Shown here piece after piece: positions 1 to 6,111 of a stretch of DNA of 6,819 nt (position 1 is its first letter; each line of letters starts with the position of its first letter). Location of the stretch: assembly GCA_005883855.1 (NCBI GenBank), contig VBAU01000015.1, positions 1 through 6,819 on the forward strand, written 5' to 3'. Position numbers and translations under genes: made by a program. The notes beneath the pieces were generated by a model that was not told where the DNA came from, searched no databases, and saw nothing but the letters and a program-made list of their open reading frames with translations. This stretch comes from Bacteroidota bacterium. GTDB taxonomy: Bacteria; Bacteroidota; Bacteroidia; Chitinophagales; Chitinophagaceae.

Positions 1-378
1 CTCGTTCATGTCGTCTTTATATTTCGATGGACATTTCATCAAAATTTCCGAGCATTCAAAATGGTCATCATTCATTTTGCCTTTCAGCACCAATCTTTCG
101 CTGTGTTCAAGATTTGAGGGTTTTTCTTTTCGGTACACCACCTTCATATTTCCGCCTAAAGAATCATAGGCCACAAAGCTCAAATAATTCGGATTCTTCA
201 CTGCGTCGTAATCGATTGGGTGATTGCGATCTAATTTGGCGATTATACTTACCGTCTTACCTTTTTTCTTCATAGCTGATTCTACTGTGTCATAGGTACT
301 TAACGTTCCCATGAAACTTATAAGAACAGCAATCGTTACAGCAATCAGAACCAAGAGAGCAATGTGTATTTTTTTCAT
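1..378 (-). CDS. ccmE: Cytochrome c maturation protein CcmE, heme chaperone (3' end beyond window)
   Basis: CcmE is a membrane-anchored periplasmic chaperone that covalently holds heme and passes it to the cytochrome c heme lyase. The frame is open from the ATG at 378 to the window edge, giving 126 residues without the C-terminus. Residues 1-3 (MKK) are followed by one hydrophobic anchor at about 4-26, then a beta-rich OB-fold-like domain including LVLKGKM (about 97-103) and SEILMKCPSKY (110-120). The family usually has a heme-binding HxxxY near the C-terminus; here the equivalent site reads C116-P-S-K-Y120, the CxxxY variant known from some bacteria and archaea. The total length is probably close to the usual 130-150 residues, so little is missing. 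The ATG follows a good -7 promoter element by about 25 bases and has no clear ribosome binding site, which is normal in Bacteroidota. Other ccm genes would be expected downstream, past the left edge. Family call is confident; heme-binding mode is inferred. Confidence 0.88.
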   Translation of the reverse strand, partial: MKKIHIALLVLIAVTIAVLISFMGTLSTYDTVESAMKKKGKTVSIIAKLDRNHPIDYDAVKNPNYLSFVAYDSLGGNMKVVYRKEKPSNLEHSERLVLKGKMNDDHFECSEILMKCPSKYKDDMNE

Positions 379-403
379 AATTCTATGAGGCGTGGTAAGC
401 AGC

Positions 404-431
404 CAAAGGTAGTATAGAAATCGGTGACAAA
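404..431 (-). promoter_or_regulatory. Candidate Bacteroidota promoter for ccmE
   Basis: On the minus strand, TACCTTTG (411 to 404) matches the Bacteroidota -7 consensus TAnnTTTG perfectly. A TTTG resembling the -33 element lies at 431-428, but the spacer is 16 bases rather than the usual 19-21. Transcription would begin around 400-396 and leave a short leader before the ccmE ATG at 378. The -7 match is directly visible; function is inferred. Confidence 0.45.
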
Positions 432-466
432 CAGTTAAAAGTTGTCTGTTATGAATTAAGAGTTAT
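432..466. repeat. Degenerate 7-bp tandem repeat, five units
   Basis: The stretch divides into five consecutive heptamers: CAGTTAA, AAGTTGT, CTGTTAT, GAATTAA, GAGTTAT. All share TT at positions 4-5 and fit a consensus near GAGTTAW with 0-2 mismatches per unit. It lies between the divergent ccmE and ureohydrolase genes, immediately upstream of the ccmE promoter candidate. The first unit shares its C with the edge of that promoter's -33-like element. No function can be assigned; it looks like a decayed microsatellite. Confidence 0.45.
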
Positions 467-593
467 GGATGCGTGAGTACAAACAGCCGTTTTTCCATCG
501 ACTCTTTCTCGACCCCGCTCATCAACATCATCAACGGTCCGTAAACATTAATCCTTGGGGGAGAATTTTCATATCCATTATGCAAATCATTTT

Positions 594-624
594 TTTGAGA
601 ACTTTGCAAACAGAACTAACTTGC
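594..624 (+). promoter_or_regulatory. Candidate Bacteroidota promoter for the ureohydrolase gene
   Basis: TTTG at 594-597 and TAACTTGC at 617-624 resemble the -33 (TTTG) and -7 (TAnnTTTG) elements, separated by exactly 19 bases. The -7 copy matches only four of six defined positions. Transcription would start near 630, leaving a leader of roughly 15-20 bases before the ATG at 647. Confidence 0.3.
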
Positions 625-646
625 GCCCGTTTCGAAATTTTTTATC

Positions 647-1699
647 ATGGTCGATCTTTCACAATTTGATCCGAACAGTGTCGGGAACCCCAACAACAAT
701 ATATTTGGCCTACCCTTTAATGAAGAAGATGCGAGAGTAATTATTTTGCCAGTGCCCTGGGAGGTGACCGTCAGCTATGGTGCGGGTACCGCAAGAGCCG
801 CAGATCACATACGCAAGGCGAGCACACAGATAGATATTTTCGACTCCGACAATCCCGACGGCTGGAAGCAAGGATTTTATTTGCGGGATGTGGACAAGAA
901 ACTTTTAATGAAGAGTGATTATTTACGTAAGGAGGCAGAACTGTACATTGACTATATCTCCCGCGGACAAAAAGTAGAAGACAACCAGTTCATGCGAAAG
1001 ACACTGAAGGATGTGAACGAGGGAAGCGTTTATCTAAACAAGTGGGTCTATGACCAAACGAAAAGCCTGATGAGCCGTGGAAAATTGGTTGGCGTCCTCG
1101 GCGGGGATCACAGCACACCACTCGGTTATTTTAAGGCGATAGCAGAGAAGCATGGAGAATTCGGCATTTTGCAAGTGGACGCACATTGTGACCTGCGCAT
1201 CGGATATAGTGGCTTCGGCTACTCCCATGCAAGCATCATGTATAACGCGTTGGAGGAAATTGAAAACCTGAAAACCCTGGTGCAGATCGGGATCCGCGAC
1301 TACAGTAGCAATGAATTAGACTTAATCAATAACAGCAATGACCGGATCATCACATATTTTGACAGAGACATAAAATGCAGATTGTATGAGGGTCAAACAT
1401 GGAAGCAAATCGCTGATGAAATAGTGAGTAGGTTGCCGCAAAAGGTGCACATTAGTTTTGACATCGACGGTCTTGATCCCAAGCTCTGTCCTCATACAGG
1501 CACGCCGGTCCACGGCGGATTTGAAATTGAAGAACTGTTTTATCTGTTTAGTAAAGTATTAAAAAGCGGCCGGCAATTGATCGGGTTTGATTTGTTAGAA
1601 GTGGGAGTAGGAGAATCGGATTGGGATTCCAACGTCGGTGCACGAGTGCTATGGAAACTTTGTAACCTTTTAGCGAAGTCAAATCCTGTGCAAGTGTGA
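647..1699 (+). CDS. Ureohydrolase (agmatinase/arginase/formimidoylglutamase family)
   Basis: A cytosolic binuclear-metal (usually Mn) hydrolase that cleaves a guanidino or formimino compound, releasing urea or formamide. The 350-residue protein carries every arginase-family metal ligand: H155 in GGDHS (152-156), D178, H180 and D182 in DAHCD (178-182), and D272 and D274 in SFDIDGLDP (270-278). The TGTPVHGG segment (284-291) is followed by E296, which aligns with the guanidinium-binding Glu of arginase. H194 sits in SHASIMY, where characterised agmatinases and arginases have a SHG-type sequence. The protein has about 30 residues more than typical arginases, partly an insertion around 85-130. 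The ATG at 647 gives an N-terminus (MVDLSQFDPNSVGNPN) like those I recall for Bacteroidota 'agmatinase family' proteins. The gene stands alone between a promoter candidate and a terminator-like hairpin. The substrate (agmatine, arginine, formimidoylglutamate or another guanidine) cannot be fixed from sequence or neighbours: no speA or hut genes are present here. Confidence 0.9.
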   Translation: MVDLSQFDPNSVGNPNNNIFGLPFNEEDARVIILPVPWEVTVSYGAGTARAADHIRKASTQIDIFDSDNPDGWKQGFYLRDVDKKLLMKSDYLRKEAELYIDYISRGQKVEDNQFMRKTLKDVNEGSVYLNKWVYDQTKSLMSRGKLVGVLGGDHSTPLGYFKAIAEKHGEFGILQVDAHCDLRIGYSGFGYSHASIMYNALEEIENLKTLVQIGIRDYSSNELDLINNSNDRIITYFDRDIKCRLYEGQTWKQIADEIVSRLPQKVHISFDIDGLDPKLCPHTGTPVHGGFEIEELFYLFSKVLKSGRQLIGFDLLEVGVGESDWDSNVGARVLWKLCNLLAKSNPVQV

Positions 1700-1749
1700 T
1701 TTTTGAACCTGGCTTAAATAGAATTGAATTTTAGGGGTTGCAACAAGCG

Positions 1750-1792
1750 GCCGACTGCAAGGGCCTGTAAACGTCCTTCAATCGGCAGTTTT
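1750..1792 (+). terminator. Terminator-like hairpin after the ureohydrolase gene
   Basis: The left arm GCCGACTGCAAGG (1750-1762) pairs with CCTTCAATCGGC (1775-1786), with one C-A mismatch and one bulged C. The loop is 12 bases and a TTTT run follows at 1789-1792. It begins about 50 bases after the ureohydrolase stop codon and lies upstream of the next gene, as expected for an intrinsic terminator. Alternative pairing of ACTGC (1754-1758) with GCAGT (1785-1789) is possible. Confidence 0.6.
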
Positions 1793-1818
1793 ATTCAAGA
1801 TGATTTAATTCAGGTCTT

Positions 1819-2415
1819 GTGTATACATTCCAGTTAAGGCAAAGAGATTGGTCAAAAATTTTATCAGCCTTTCATATTCTAATAGGTTTAATTCTTGCAT
1901 ATGACCTCACTCATGTAACCGAAGAGGGCAAAAAGGACTGGGTATTTTCAGCAGTAATCACCATCGCCGCATTCTTTTTGTTTCTTGCCGGCATCTTTAA
2001 TAAAAAATTCCTACCCACTGTAGCCAAACATGGGAATTTACTATTGTTCCAGTTCATTTTGATTATCATCATTTTGATTATCAGCGGGACTATTTATTTC
2101 TGGAGCAAGGGTGCCTCATTGGTTGCCGTTAGTCACGCAATTCTTGCTGGAGCGATAGTGTTATTTTGGATCTATCTCAAGAAAAGGGAAGATGGAGAAA
2201 AAATAATTGTCTCTGAGAAAAATATTATTCTGCCGGGCATGTCTGGGGACAGAATCATCGAATGGAACGAGTTGAGTAACGTAATAAAAAAACATGACTT
2301 GCTTACGCTCGATTTCAAAAACAATAAACTTCTTCAAGTGCAGGTCATAAATGCAGATCATATTGACGAGGATGAGTTCAACCAATTCTGCCAGCAACAA
2401 TTGGCTGTGCAATAA
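1819..2415 (+). CDS. Hypothetical four-helix membrane protein with cytoplasmic PH-like tail
   Basis: I do not recognise a named family. The 198-residue protein has four hydrophobic segments at about 13-29, 42-60, 73-94 and 100-120, followed by a KKRE stop-transfer sequence (121-124) and a soluble tail of about 75 residues. The tail reads as short beta strands (KIIVSEKNIILPG, RIIEWNELSNVIKKHDLLTL, LLQVQVI) and a final helix. An IxWxEL strand following an IxLPG strand recalls small bacterial PH-like membrane proteins, but this is only a resemblance. Both termini would then be cytoplasmic. The start is GTG at 1819: no ATG is in frame nearby and a stop lies at 1801-1803. It begins about 26 bases after the terminator-like hairpin. 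Its stop (TAA, 2413-2415) is followed in the same frame by the radical SAM gene, so the two could share a transcript. Function unknown. Confidence 0.72.
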   Translation: MYTFQLRQRDWSKILSAFHILIGLILAYDLTHVTEEGKKDWVFSAVITIAAFFLFLAGIFNKKFLPTVAKHGNLLLFQFILIIIILIISGTIYFWSKGASLVAVSHAILAGAIVLFWIYLKKREDGEKIIVSEKNIILPGMSGDRIIEWNELSNVIKKHDLLTLDFKNNKLLQVQVINADHIDEDEFNQFCQQQLAVQ

Positions 2416-2429
2416 ATAACCGAAATTTG
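2401..2429 (+). promoter_or_regulatory. Candidate promoter for the radical SAM gene
   Basis: GAAATTTG (2422-2429) matches five of six defined bases of the Bacteroidota -7 element TAnnTTTG. A TTG at 2401-2403, inside the end of the preceding gene, could be the -33 element at an 18-base spacing. A start site near 2433-2437 would place the transcript's 5' end at or next to the ATG at 2435 and just before the heptamer array. Speculative. Confidence 0.3.
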
Positions 2430-2436
2430 CGGGAAT

Positions 2437-2464
2437 GAAGTCAGATGTCGGAAGTCTGAAGTTT
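2437..2464. repeat. 7-bp tandem repeat, four units, at the start of the radical SAM gene
   Basis: Four consecutive heptamers are visible: GAAGTCA (2437), GATGTCG (2444), GAAGTCT (2451), GAAGTTT (2458), with consensus GAAGTCN. Units 1 and 3 differ only in the last base. The array overlaps the expected 5' end of the radical SAM coding region. Unit 2 contains an ATG (2445-2447) that reads four codons and stops at TGA 2457-2459. Another ATG (2435) directly precedes the array and is also out of frame with the main gene. Unit gain or loss would change frame by one base (7 mod 3). Confidence 0.65.
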
Positions 2465-2511
2465 ACATACTTTACTCTGATGGCAAGGGAAATATCTTCG
2501 AAGACACTTCC

Positions 2512-3744
2512 TTGTACGTTACCGGCCGCAGCGGCTGGGATGCAGTAGAAGTCCCAACTGAACAATGGATTGAATTACCTGCCGGCGGCCAGTTGTATGA
2601 ATTACCGGGAAGAAGAGGAATTGGCATTGATATAGAAACGGGAGAAATGCGGCTCTGTGAAAAAGGTTGGGCTGTTGCTGCTTTTGTGCCTCCGGCGCAC
2701 ACAGGATTTTACCTTGCCGCGTACGAGACGTTGAAAGCCGCTCCAACGCTCCCGCTATTTTGTTACACCACTGTAGGATGGTTCCAGAAAAAATTTTATG
2801 TACCTGCGATAAGAATCGAAAGCGATGTACGACAGGATTGGGGAGGATATGACCAGGCAAAGGTTGAGCATGGCGTAAAAAGGTTAACAAAAGCCTATCC
2901 ACACAATCGCCTGGTTCATCACCTGGCAAATAATTGTGCCATCACTTATCATTGTCCTGCTGCACGAAATTATTTTCTGGAGCGGTGGGAATGTCCCATC
3001 CCGGTTTCGCCAGCATGTAATGCCAACTGTGTCGGATGCATTTCACTGCAGCCCGACGAAGAACCGATCGTTTCAACGCAGGATCGTTTGACATTTTTAC
3101 CAACGCCAGAAGAGATTGTTGAATACACCGTGCCACACCTGGAGTCAGCCTCATATCCTATCGTAAGTTTTGGACAAGGTTGTGAAGGCGAACCTTTGCT
3201 GATGTGGGAAACCATTCGGGATGCAATTATTGAAATCAGGAAACACACATCAAAGGGAAGCATCAACATCAATACAAATGGCTCACGACCCGACGCTGTG
3301 AAAATACTCTGTGAAGCCGGGCTCGATTCTATTCGTGTCAGCACGAATTCGGTGAGAAGGGAAATATATATGCCCTATTACCGGCCGAACAATTACGAAT
3401 TTGAAGACATCATGGAAAGTTTGAGGGTCGTTAATTCCTATGGCGGTTGGACGTCTATTAATTATTTTGTATTTCCAGGGATGACTGACAGTGTTTTGGA
3501 ATATGAGGCGCTCAGGAATTTTATCAAGGAAACCGGACTGAAAATGATCCAATGGCGCAACTTCAACATTGATCCCGATTGGTACCTTGGGAAAATTGGT
3601 GTAACAGATACAGGTGAATGTGTGGGCGTGAGACATTTGATGAATTTGCTTCTGGATGAATTTCCTTATCTGCGATTCGGATATTTTAATCCACCCATAG
3701 AAAGAATCAAGGGAAGATTTGAAATGGACTTTGCCCATAACTAA
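2512..3744 (+). CDS. Radical SAM protein, Bacteroidota type; true 5' end uncertain
   Basis: A radical SAM enzyme: it would use a 4Fe-4S cluster to cleave S-adenosylmethionine and start radical chemistry on an unknown substrate. Numbered from TTG 2512 (410 residues), the cluster motif CxxxCxxC is C169, C173, C176 (ACNANCVGC). GQGCEGEPLL (221-230) resembles the GGE/GEP SAM-binding strand, and NINTNG (252-257) and SIRVSTNS (273-280) fit successive barrel strands. Before the barrel is an unusual N-terminal region of about 165 residues with additional cysteines C142, C148 and C161 close to the cluster. No partner domain identifies the product. The start is doubtful: the frame is open back to 2416, and upstream codons read as sensible protein (EVYILYSDGKG from 2458), yet contain no ATG, GTG or TTG before 2512. 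The region 2437-2464 is a heptamer array, and removing one unit would put ATG 2445 in frame. So this may be a TTG-started protein, a phase-variable gene, or a gene with a damaged start. The stop is 12 bases before the next gene. Confidence 0.85.
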   Translation: MYVTGRSGWDAVEVPTEQWIELPAGGQLYELPGRRGIGIDIETGEMRLCEKGWAVAAFVPPAHTGFYLAAYETLKAAPTLPLFCYTTVGWFQKKFYVPAIRIESDVRQDWGGYDQAKVEHGVKRLTKAYPHNRLVHHLANNCAITYHCPAARNYFLERWECPIPVSPACNANCVGCISLQPDEEPIVSTQDRLTFLPTPEEIVEYTVPHLESASYPIVSFGQGCEGEPLLMWETIRDAIIEIRKHTSKGSININTNGSRPDAVKILCEAGLDSIRVSTNSVRREIYMPYYRPNNYEFEDIMESLRVVNSYGGWTSINYFVFPGMTDSVLEYEALRNFIKETGLKMIQWRNFNIDPDWYLGKIGVTDTGECVGVRHLMNLLLDEFPYLRFGYFNPPIERIKGRFEMDFAHN

Positions 3745-3756
3745 ACTGCACCGCGG

Positions 3757-4905
3757 ATGCTATATCGAACAAGTTTCTTCATACTAATCGCAGTTCTTTG
3801 CAGTTGTTCTTCCTCTAAAAAAATCAGCACTTCGCTAAAAAATAATTCCGTATCCCAATTAAAATATTTGAGCGAATATGATGTTCCCAATGCAAAACAA
3901 TTCAGGGGCACAACGATTGGAGGATTATCTGGAATTGATTATGATGTCAAACGCGATGTGTATTACCTGATCAGCGATGATCGCTCTGCAATCAATCCCG
4001 CACGATTTTACACAGCGGGCATCCATATCGCCGAAAACAAGATTGACAGCATTGAATTCATTGCTGTCGACAGTTTGAAAACCGCGCAAGGGGCGACGTA
4101 TCCCAACTCAAAACAAGATCCTTCTCACACGCCTGATCCGGAATCACTGAGATATGATCCTTTAACAGATGAAATTGTTTGGAGCAGCGAAGGTGAAAGG
4201 ATCATCCGGCCGGGAAATAATGTTTTGGAAGATCCGGCAATAACGGTCATCGATCGAAACGGCACTTACAAAGACAGTTTCGATTTGCCATCGAACATGC
4301 ACATGCACGAATCAGAGAGCGGACCGAGGCAAAACAGTGTATTTGAGGGGATCGCTTTTACTAATGAGTACAAATATCTTTTTGTCAGCGTGGAAGAGCC
4401 GATTTATGAAGATGGGCCCAGAGCAGGGACAGATGATTCCACAGCCTGGATCAGGATGATAAAATTTGACGTGGCGACAAGGAAACCTGTGGGTCAATAC
4501 GCTTATAAAATTGAGCCTGTCGCCTACGCTGCTGTCCCCGCGAGTGCATTTAAAATAAATGGCGTCTCGGAAATATTGTGGATAGGAGAAAACAAATTGT
4601 TAGTTGTTGAGCGATCCTTCTCTACCGGAAGGCCTGGCTCTGCGATCCGTGTCTTTATTGCCGACCTGGAACGGGCAACAGATATCGCTAATGTACATTC
4701 CTACAATGCGCAATTAAATGCCGAACCCATTTCGAAAAAATTATTGCTCAATATGGATGAACTTGGTCGCTATGTTGATAACATTGAGGGCGTCACATTC
4801 GGTCCAACTTTACCAAACGGTCATCGCACATTAATATTTGTTGCTGATGACAATTTTTCACCTCTTCAAAAGACCCAGTTCCTTTTATTTGAAGTTATAC
4901 CCTGA
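3757..4905 (+). CDS. Lipoprotein with phytase-like esterase domain
   Basis: A secreted lipoprotein of 382 residues resembling the 'esterase-like activity of phytase' family (PF13449), a predicted beta-propeller. Residues 1-16 form a signal peptide with a lipobox ending LCSC; C17 is the likely lipidated cysteine (C15 is a less likely alternative). The SSSKK that follows lacks the acidic stretch of Bacteroidota surface-export signals, so it may face the periplasm, though this is weak evidence. Family-like features are GGLSGIDYD (55-63), the DPESLRYD segment (127-134), NSVFEGIAFT (193-202), YLFVSVEEP (207-215), and the closing NIEGVTFGPTLPNGHRTLIF (342-361). Family members are often labelled phytase-like, but phytase activity should not be assumed. 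The ATG at 3757 gives the signal peptide directly. It lies 12 bases after the radical SAM stop codon, so the two are probably cotranscribed. Substrate unknown. Confidence 0.85.
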   Translation: MLYRTSFFILIAVLCSCSSSKKISTSLKNNSVSQLKYLSEYDVPNAKQFRGTTIGGLSGIDYDVKRDVYYLISDDRSAINPARFYTAGIHIAENKIDSIEFIAVDSLKTAQGATYPNSKQDPSHTPDPESLRYDPLTDEIVWSSEGERIIRPGNNVLEDPAITVIDRNGTYKDSFDLPSNMHMHESESGPRQNSVFEGIAFTNEYKYLFVSVEEPIYEDGPRAGTDDSTAWIRMIKFDVATRKPVGQYAYKIEPVAYAAVPASAFKINGVSEILWIGENKLLVVERSFSTGRPGSAIRVFIADLERATDIANVHSYNAQLNAEPISKKLLLNMDELGRYVDNIEGVTFGPTLPNGHRTLIFVADDNFSPLQKTQFLLFEVIP

Positions 4906-4948
4906 TTCAGGGAATAGTTTTTGTGACTGACCGTTTAAATTGTGTTTT

Positions 4949-5551
4949 ATGAACGAGTCAGTGTATCTCATTGGAATGTCGGGCAGTTTAAGAAAGGATT
5001 CATTTAACACCCGCCTTTTGTTTGCAGTGCAGCAATTATTGCCGGAAAATGTAACGATGGGAATCGTGTCGATTGCTGACCAGCCATTGTACAATGCTGA
5101 CCTCGATCTTCCCGCCGCAAAACAACGACCGCCAATGGTGCAACAATTCCGGGAAGCGCTTGCAACTGCCGATGGATTTGTTTTTGTCTCCCCGGAATAC
5201 AACTATTCTATTCCTGGTGGATTGAAAAATGCCATTGACTGGGCGAGTCGTGGAGAGGATTCTCCTTTATTGAATAAACCTGTTGCGGTGATGGGAGCCA
5301 CGCCAGGGATGTGGGGGACTGTGAGAATGCAAACTGCATTTCTTCCGGTTTTTACATTCTTGAATATGAAACCTATTTTAAAGCCTGAAATTCTAATAGC
5401 ACAGGCGGCCAAGAAATTTGACGCCCAGGGAAAACTTACAGACGATAAGGCAAAAGATCTGATCAGGCAAAAACTGGATGCACTAAGAGAGTTGATATTA
5501 AAGGAAAGAGCATATGCTTCTATAAACTCGGCGGAAACTACATGGCGTTAG
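4949..5551 (+). CDS. NADPH-dependent FMN reductase family protein
   Basis: A cytosolic flavodoxin-fold protein that binds FMN and likely reduces quinones, chromate or other acceptors with NAD(P)H; ChrR/YieF-like proteins are the closest known group. The 200-residue length is typical. The phosphate-binding loop SGSLRKDSFN (11-20) fits GSxRxxSxN. PEYNYSIPGGLKNAIDW (82-98) is the characteristic isoalloxazine-side motif, and GATPGMWG (116-123) is the second flavin loop. The ATG at 4949 is preferred over the in-frame TTG at 4940 because it places the first beta strand (VYLIGMSGS) in the normal position near the N-terminus. It follows the lipoprotein gene by 43 bases, with no terminator seen between them. 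The physiological acceptor cannot be read from sequence. Confidence 0.9.
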   Translation: MNESVYLIGMSGSLRKDSFNTRLLFAVQQLLPENVTMGIVSIADQPLYNADLDLPAAKQRPPMVQQFREALATADGFVFVSPEYNYSIPGGLKNAIDWASRGEDSPLLNKPVAVMGATPGMWGTVRMQTAFLPVFTFLNMKPILKPEILIAQAAKKFDAQGKLTDDKAKDLIRQKLDALRELILKERAYASINSAETTWR

Positions 5552-5602
5552 GGATGGGTTGTAGCGACGTGCAAAAAGATTTCAAATAAAACTTCGACAA
5601 CT

Positions 5603-5947
5603 ATGACAACGACGAAAACCGCTACCAGGAAAAGATCTTCGACAAAAGGAACGAAAAAGACATCGACTTCGAAGAGAAAATGGTCACGGCAAGTAACCCA
5701 GCAAAGCAATGCCCTTGATCTCGAGAGTGGAGTTTTTAAAACGAAAGATCCAAAAAAAATCGCTGAGTCGTTAAAGCGCTCAGCAGAACATAGCGAAAGA
5801 AAAAAGAGCGGGCCATATCAGTCGGCGATGTCGATGCTCAACTTCTACATTAATCGCGCAGGAAAAGGCTTATCAAACAAGGAAAAGGAACCGCTGGAAA
5901 AGGCAAAGGGTGAACTGAGAAAATTATTTCACAGGGAGGAGGGATAA
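5603..5947 (+). CDS. DUF3175 family small basic protein
   Basis: A 114-residue protein matching my memory of DUF3175 (PF11373), a family of unknown function. The first 27 residues are a Lys/Arg/Thr/Ser-rich, probably disordered tail (TKTATRKRSSTKGTKK) reminiscent of histone-H1-like tails. The conserved core runs from about 26 to 110: KWSRQVTQQSNALDLESGVF, then IAESLKRSAEHSERKK, SAMSMLNFYINRAG, and a final charged helix ending LRKLF. The high basic charge suggests contact with nucleic acid, which is inference only. The ATG at 5603 is the natural start. The gap to the preceding reductase is 51 bases without an obvious terminator, and a terminator-like inverted repeat follows 24 bases after its stop, so it may close a transcription unit. 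Confidence 0.85.
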   Translation: MTTTKTATRKRSSTKGTKKTSTSKRKWSRQVTQQSNALDLESGVFKTKDPKKIAESLKRSAEHSERKKSGPYQSAMSMLNFYINRAGKGLSNKEKEPLEKAKGELRKLFHREEG

Positions 5948-5971
5948 GGTCAAATTAAAAAGAACAAATCG

Positions 5972-6036
5972 CAAGAACCAAACAAATTCAAAACGAATCA
6001 AGCCATAAGCCTTTGTTTATTTGGATCTTGTTTTTT
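5972..6036 (+). terminator. Terminator-like inverted repeat after the DUF3175 gene
   Basis: CAAGAACCAAACAAA (5972-5986) pairs with TTTATTTGGATCTTG (6016-6030), with two internal mismatches (A-A and C-A), and is followed by six T residues (6031-6036). The loop is large (29 bases) and could hold a small inner hairpin (ATTC 5986-5989 with GAAT 5995-5998). Position and T-run favour an intrinsic terminator; the AT-rich arms make it weaker than the one at 1750. Confidence 0.42.
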
Positions 6037-6060
6037 GCAACTCAGAATTTGGAATCCGCA
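6012..6060. repeat. Possible degenerate 7-bp periodic stretch
   Basis: Read from 6012 the DNA divides into heptamers TTTGTTT, ATTTGGA, TCTTGTT, TTTTGCA, ACTCAGA, ATTTGGA, ATCCGCA. ATTTGGA recurs exactly at a distance of 28 bases (four units), and most units share T at position 3 and G at position 5. The left side of the neighbouring inverted repeat (from 5964) shows a similar but complementary pattern. Degenerate, and could be chance in AT-rich DNA. Confidence 0.25.
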
Positions 6061-6111
6061 TCAGAATGGCAGGGAAATTGAACGCGTTGTGTATCACTAA
6101 TCAATTTTACT

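Noticed and set aside
27..275. Plus-strand 82-codon frame at the left edge.
   Set aside because: It is antisense to ccmE, whose translation is clearly family-like.
469..740. Two short plus-strand reading frames (469-669 and 555-740) upstream of and overlapping the ureohydrolase start.
   Set aside because: They overlap each other and the clear ureohydrolase start, have no recognisable motif, and cover the promoter candidate region.
2413..2460. Stop-codon readthrough fusing the membrane protein to the in-frame radical SAM protein.
   Set aside because: The two are in the same frame with only one TAA between them, but the linker includes repeat-derived codons and the two proteins have unrelated topologies; no readthrough signal is seen.
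2445..2464. Programmed +1 frameshift at GTC-TGA (prfB-like) joining ATG 2445 to the radical SAM frame.
   Set aside because: The site lacks the CTT-TGA-C slippery context and upstream Shine-Dalgarno-like element of prfB, and the shift is more simply explained by a heptamer slippage.
2437..2464. Heptamer arrays as a CRISPR array or mobile-element terminal repeats.
   Set aside because: The units are 7 bases long without spacers, and no transposase, target-site duplication or cas gene is present.
2161..3738. Several minus-strand open frames opposite the membrane protein and radical SAM genes.
   Set aside because: They are antisense shadows of well-supported plus-strand genes and show no domain-like sequence.
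4885..5202. Minus-strand 105-codon frame opposite the FMN reductase start.
   Set aside because: The opposite strand encodes a textbook FMN reductase N-terminus, and the antisense product has no recognisable feature.
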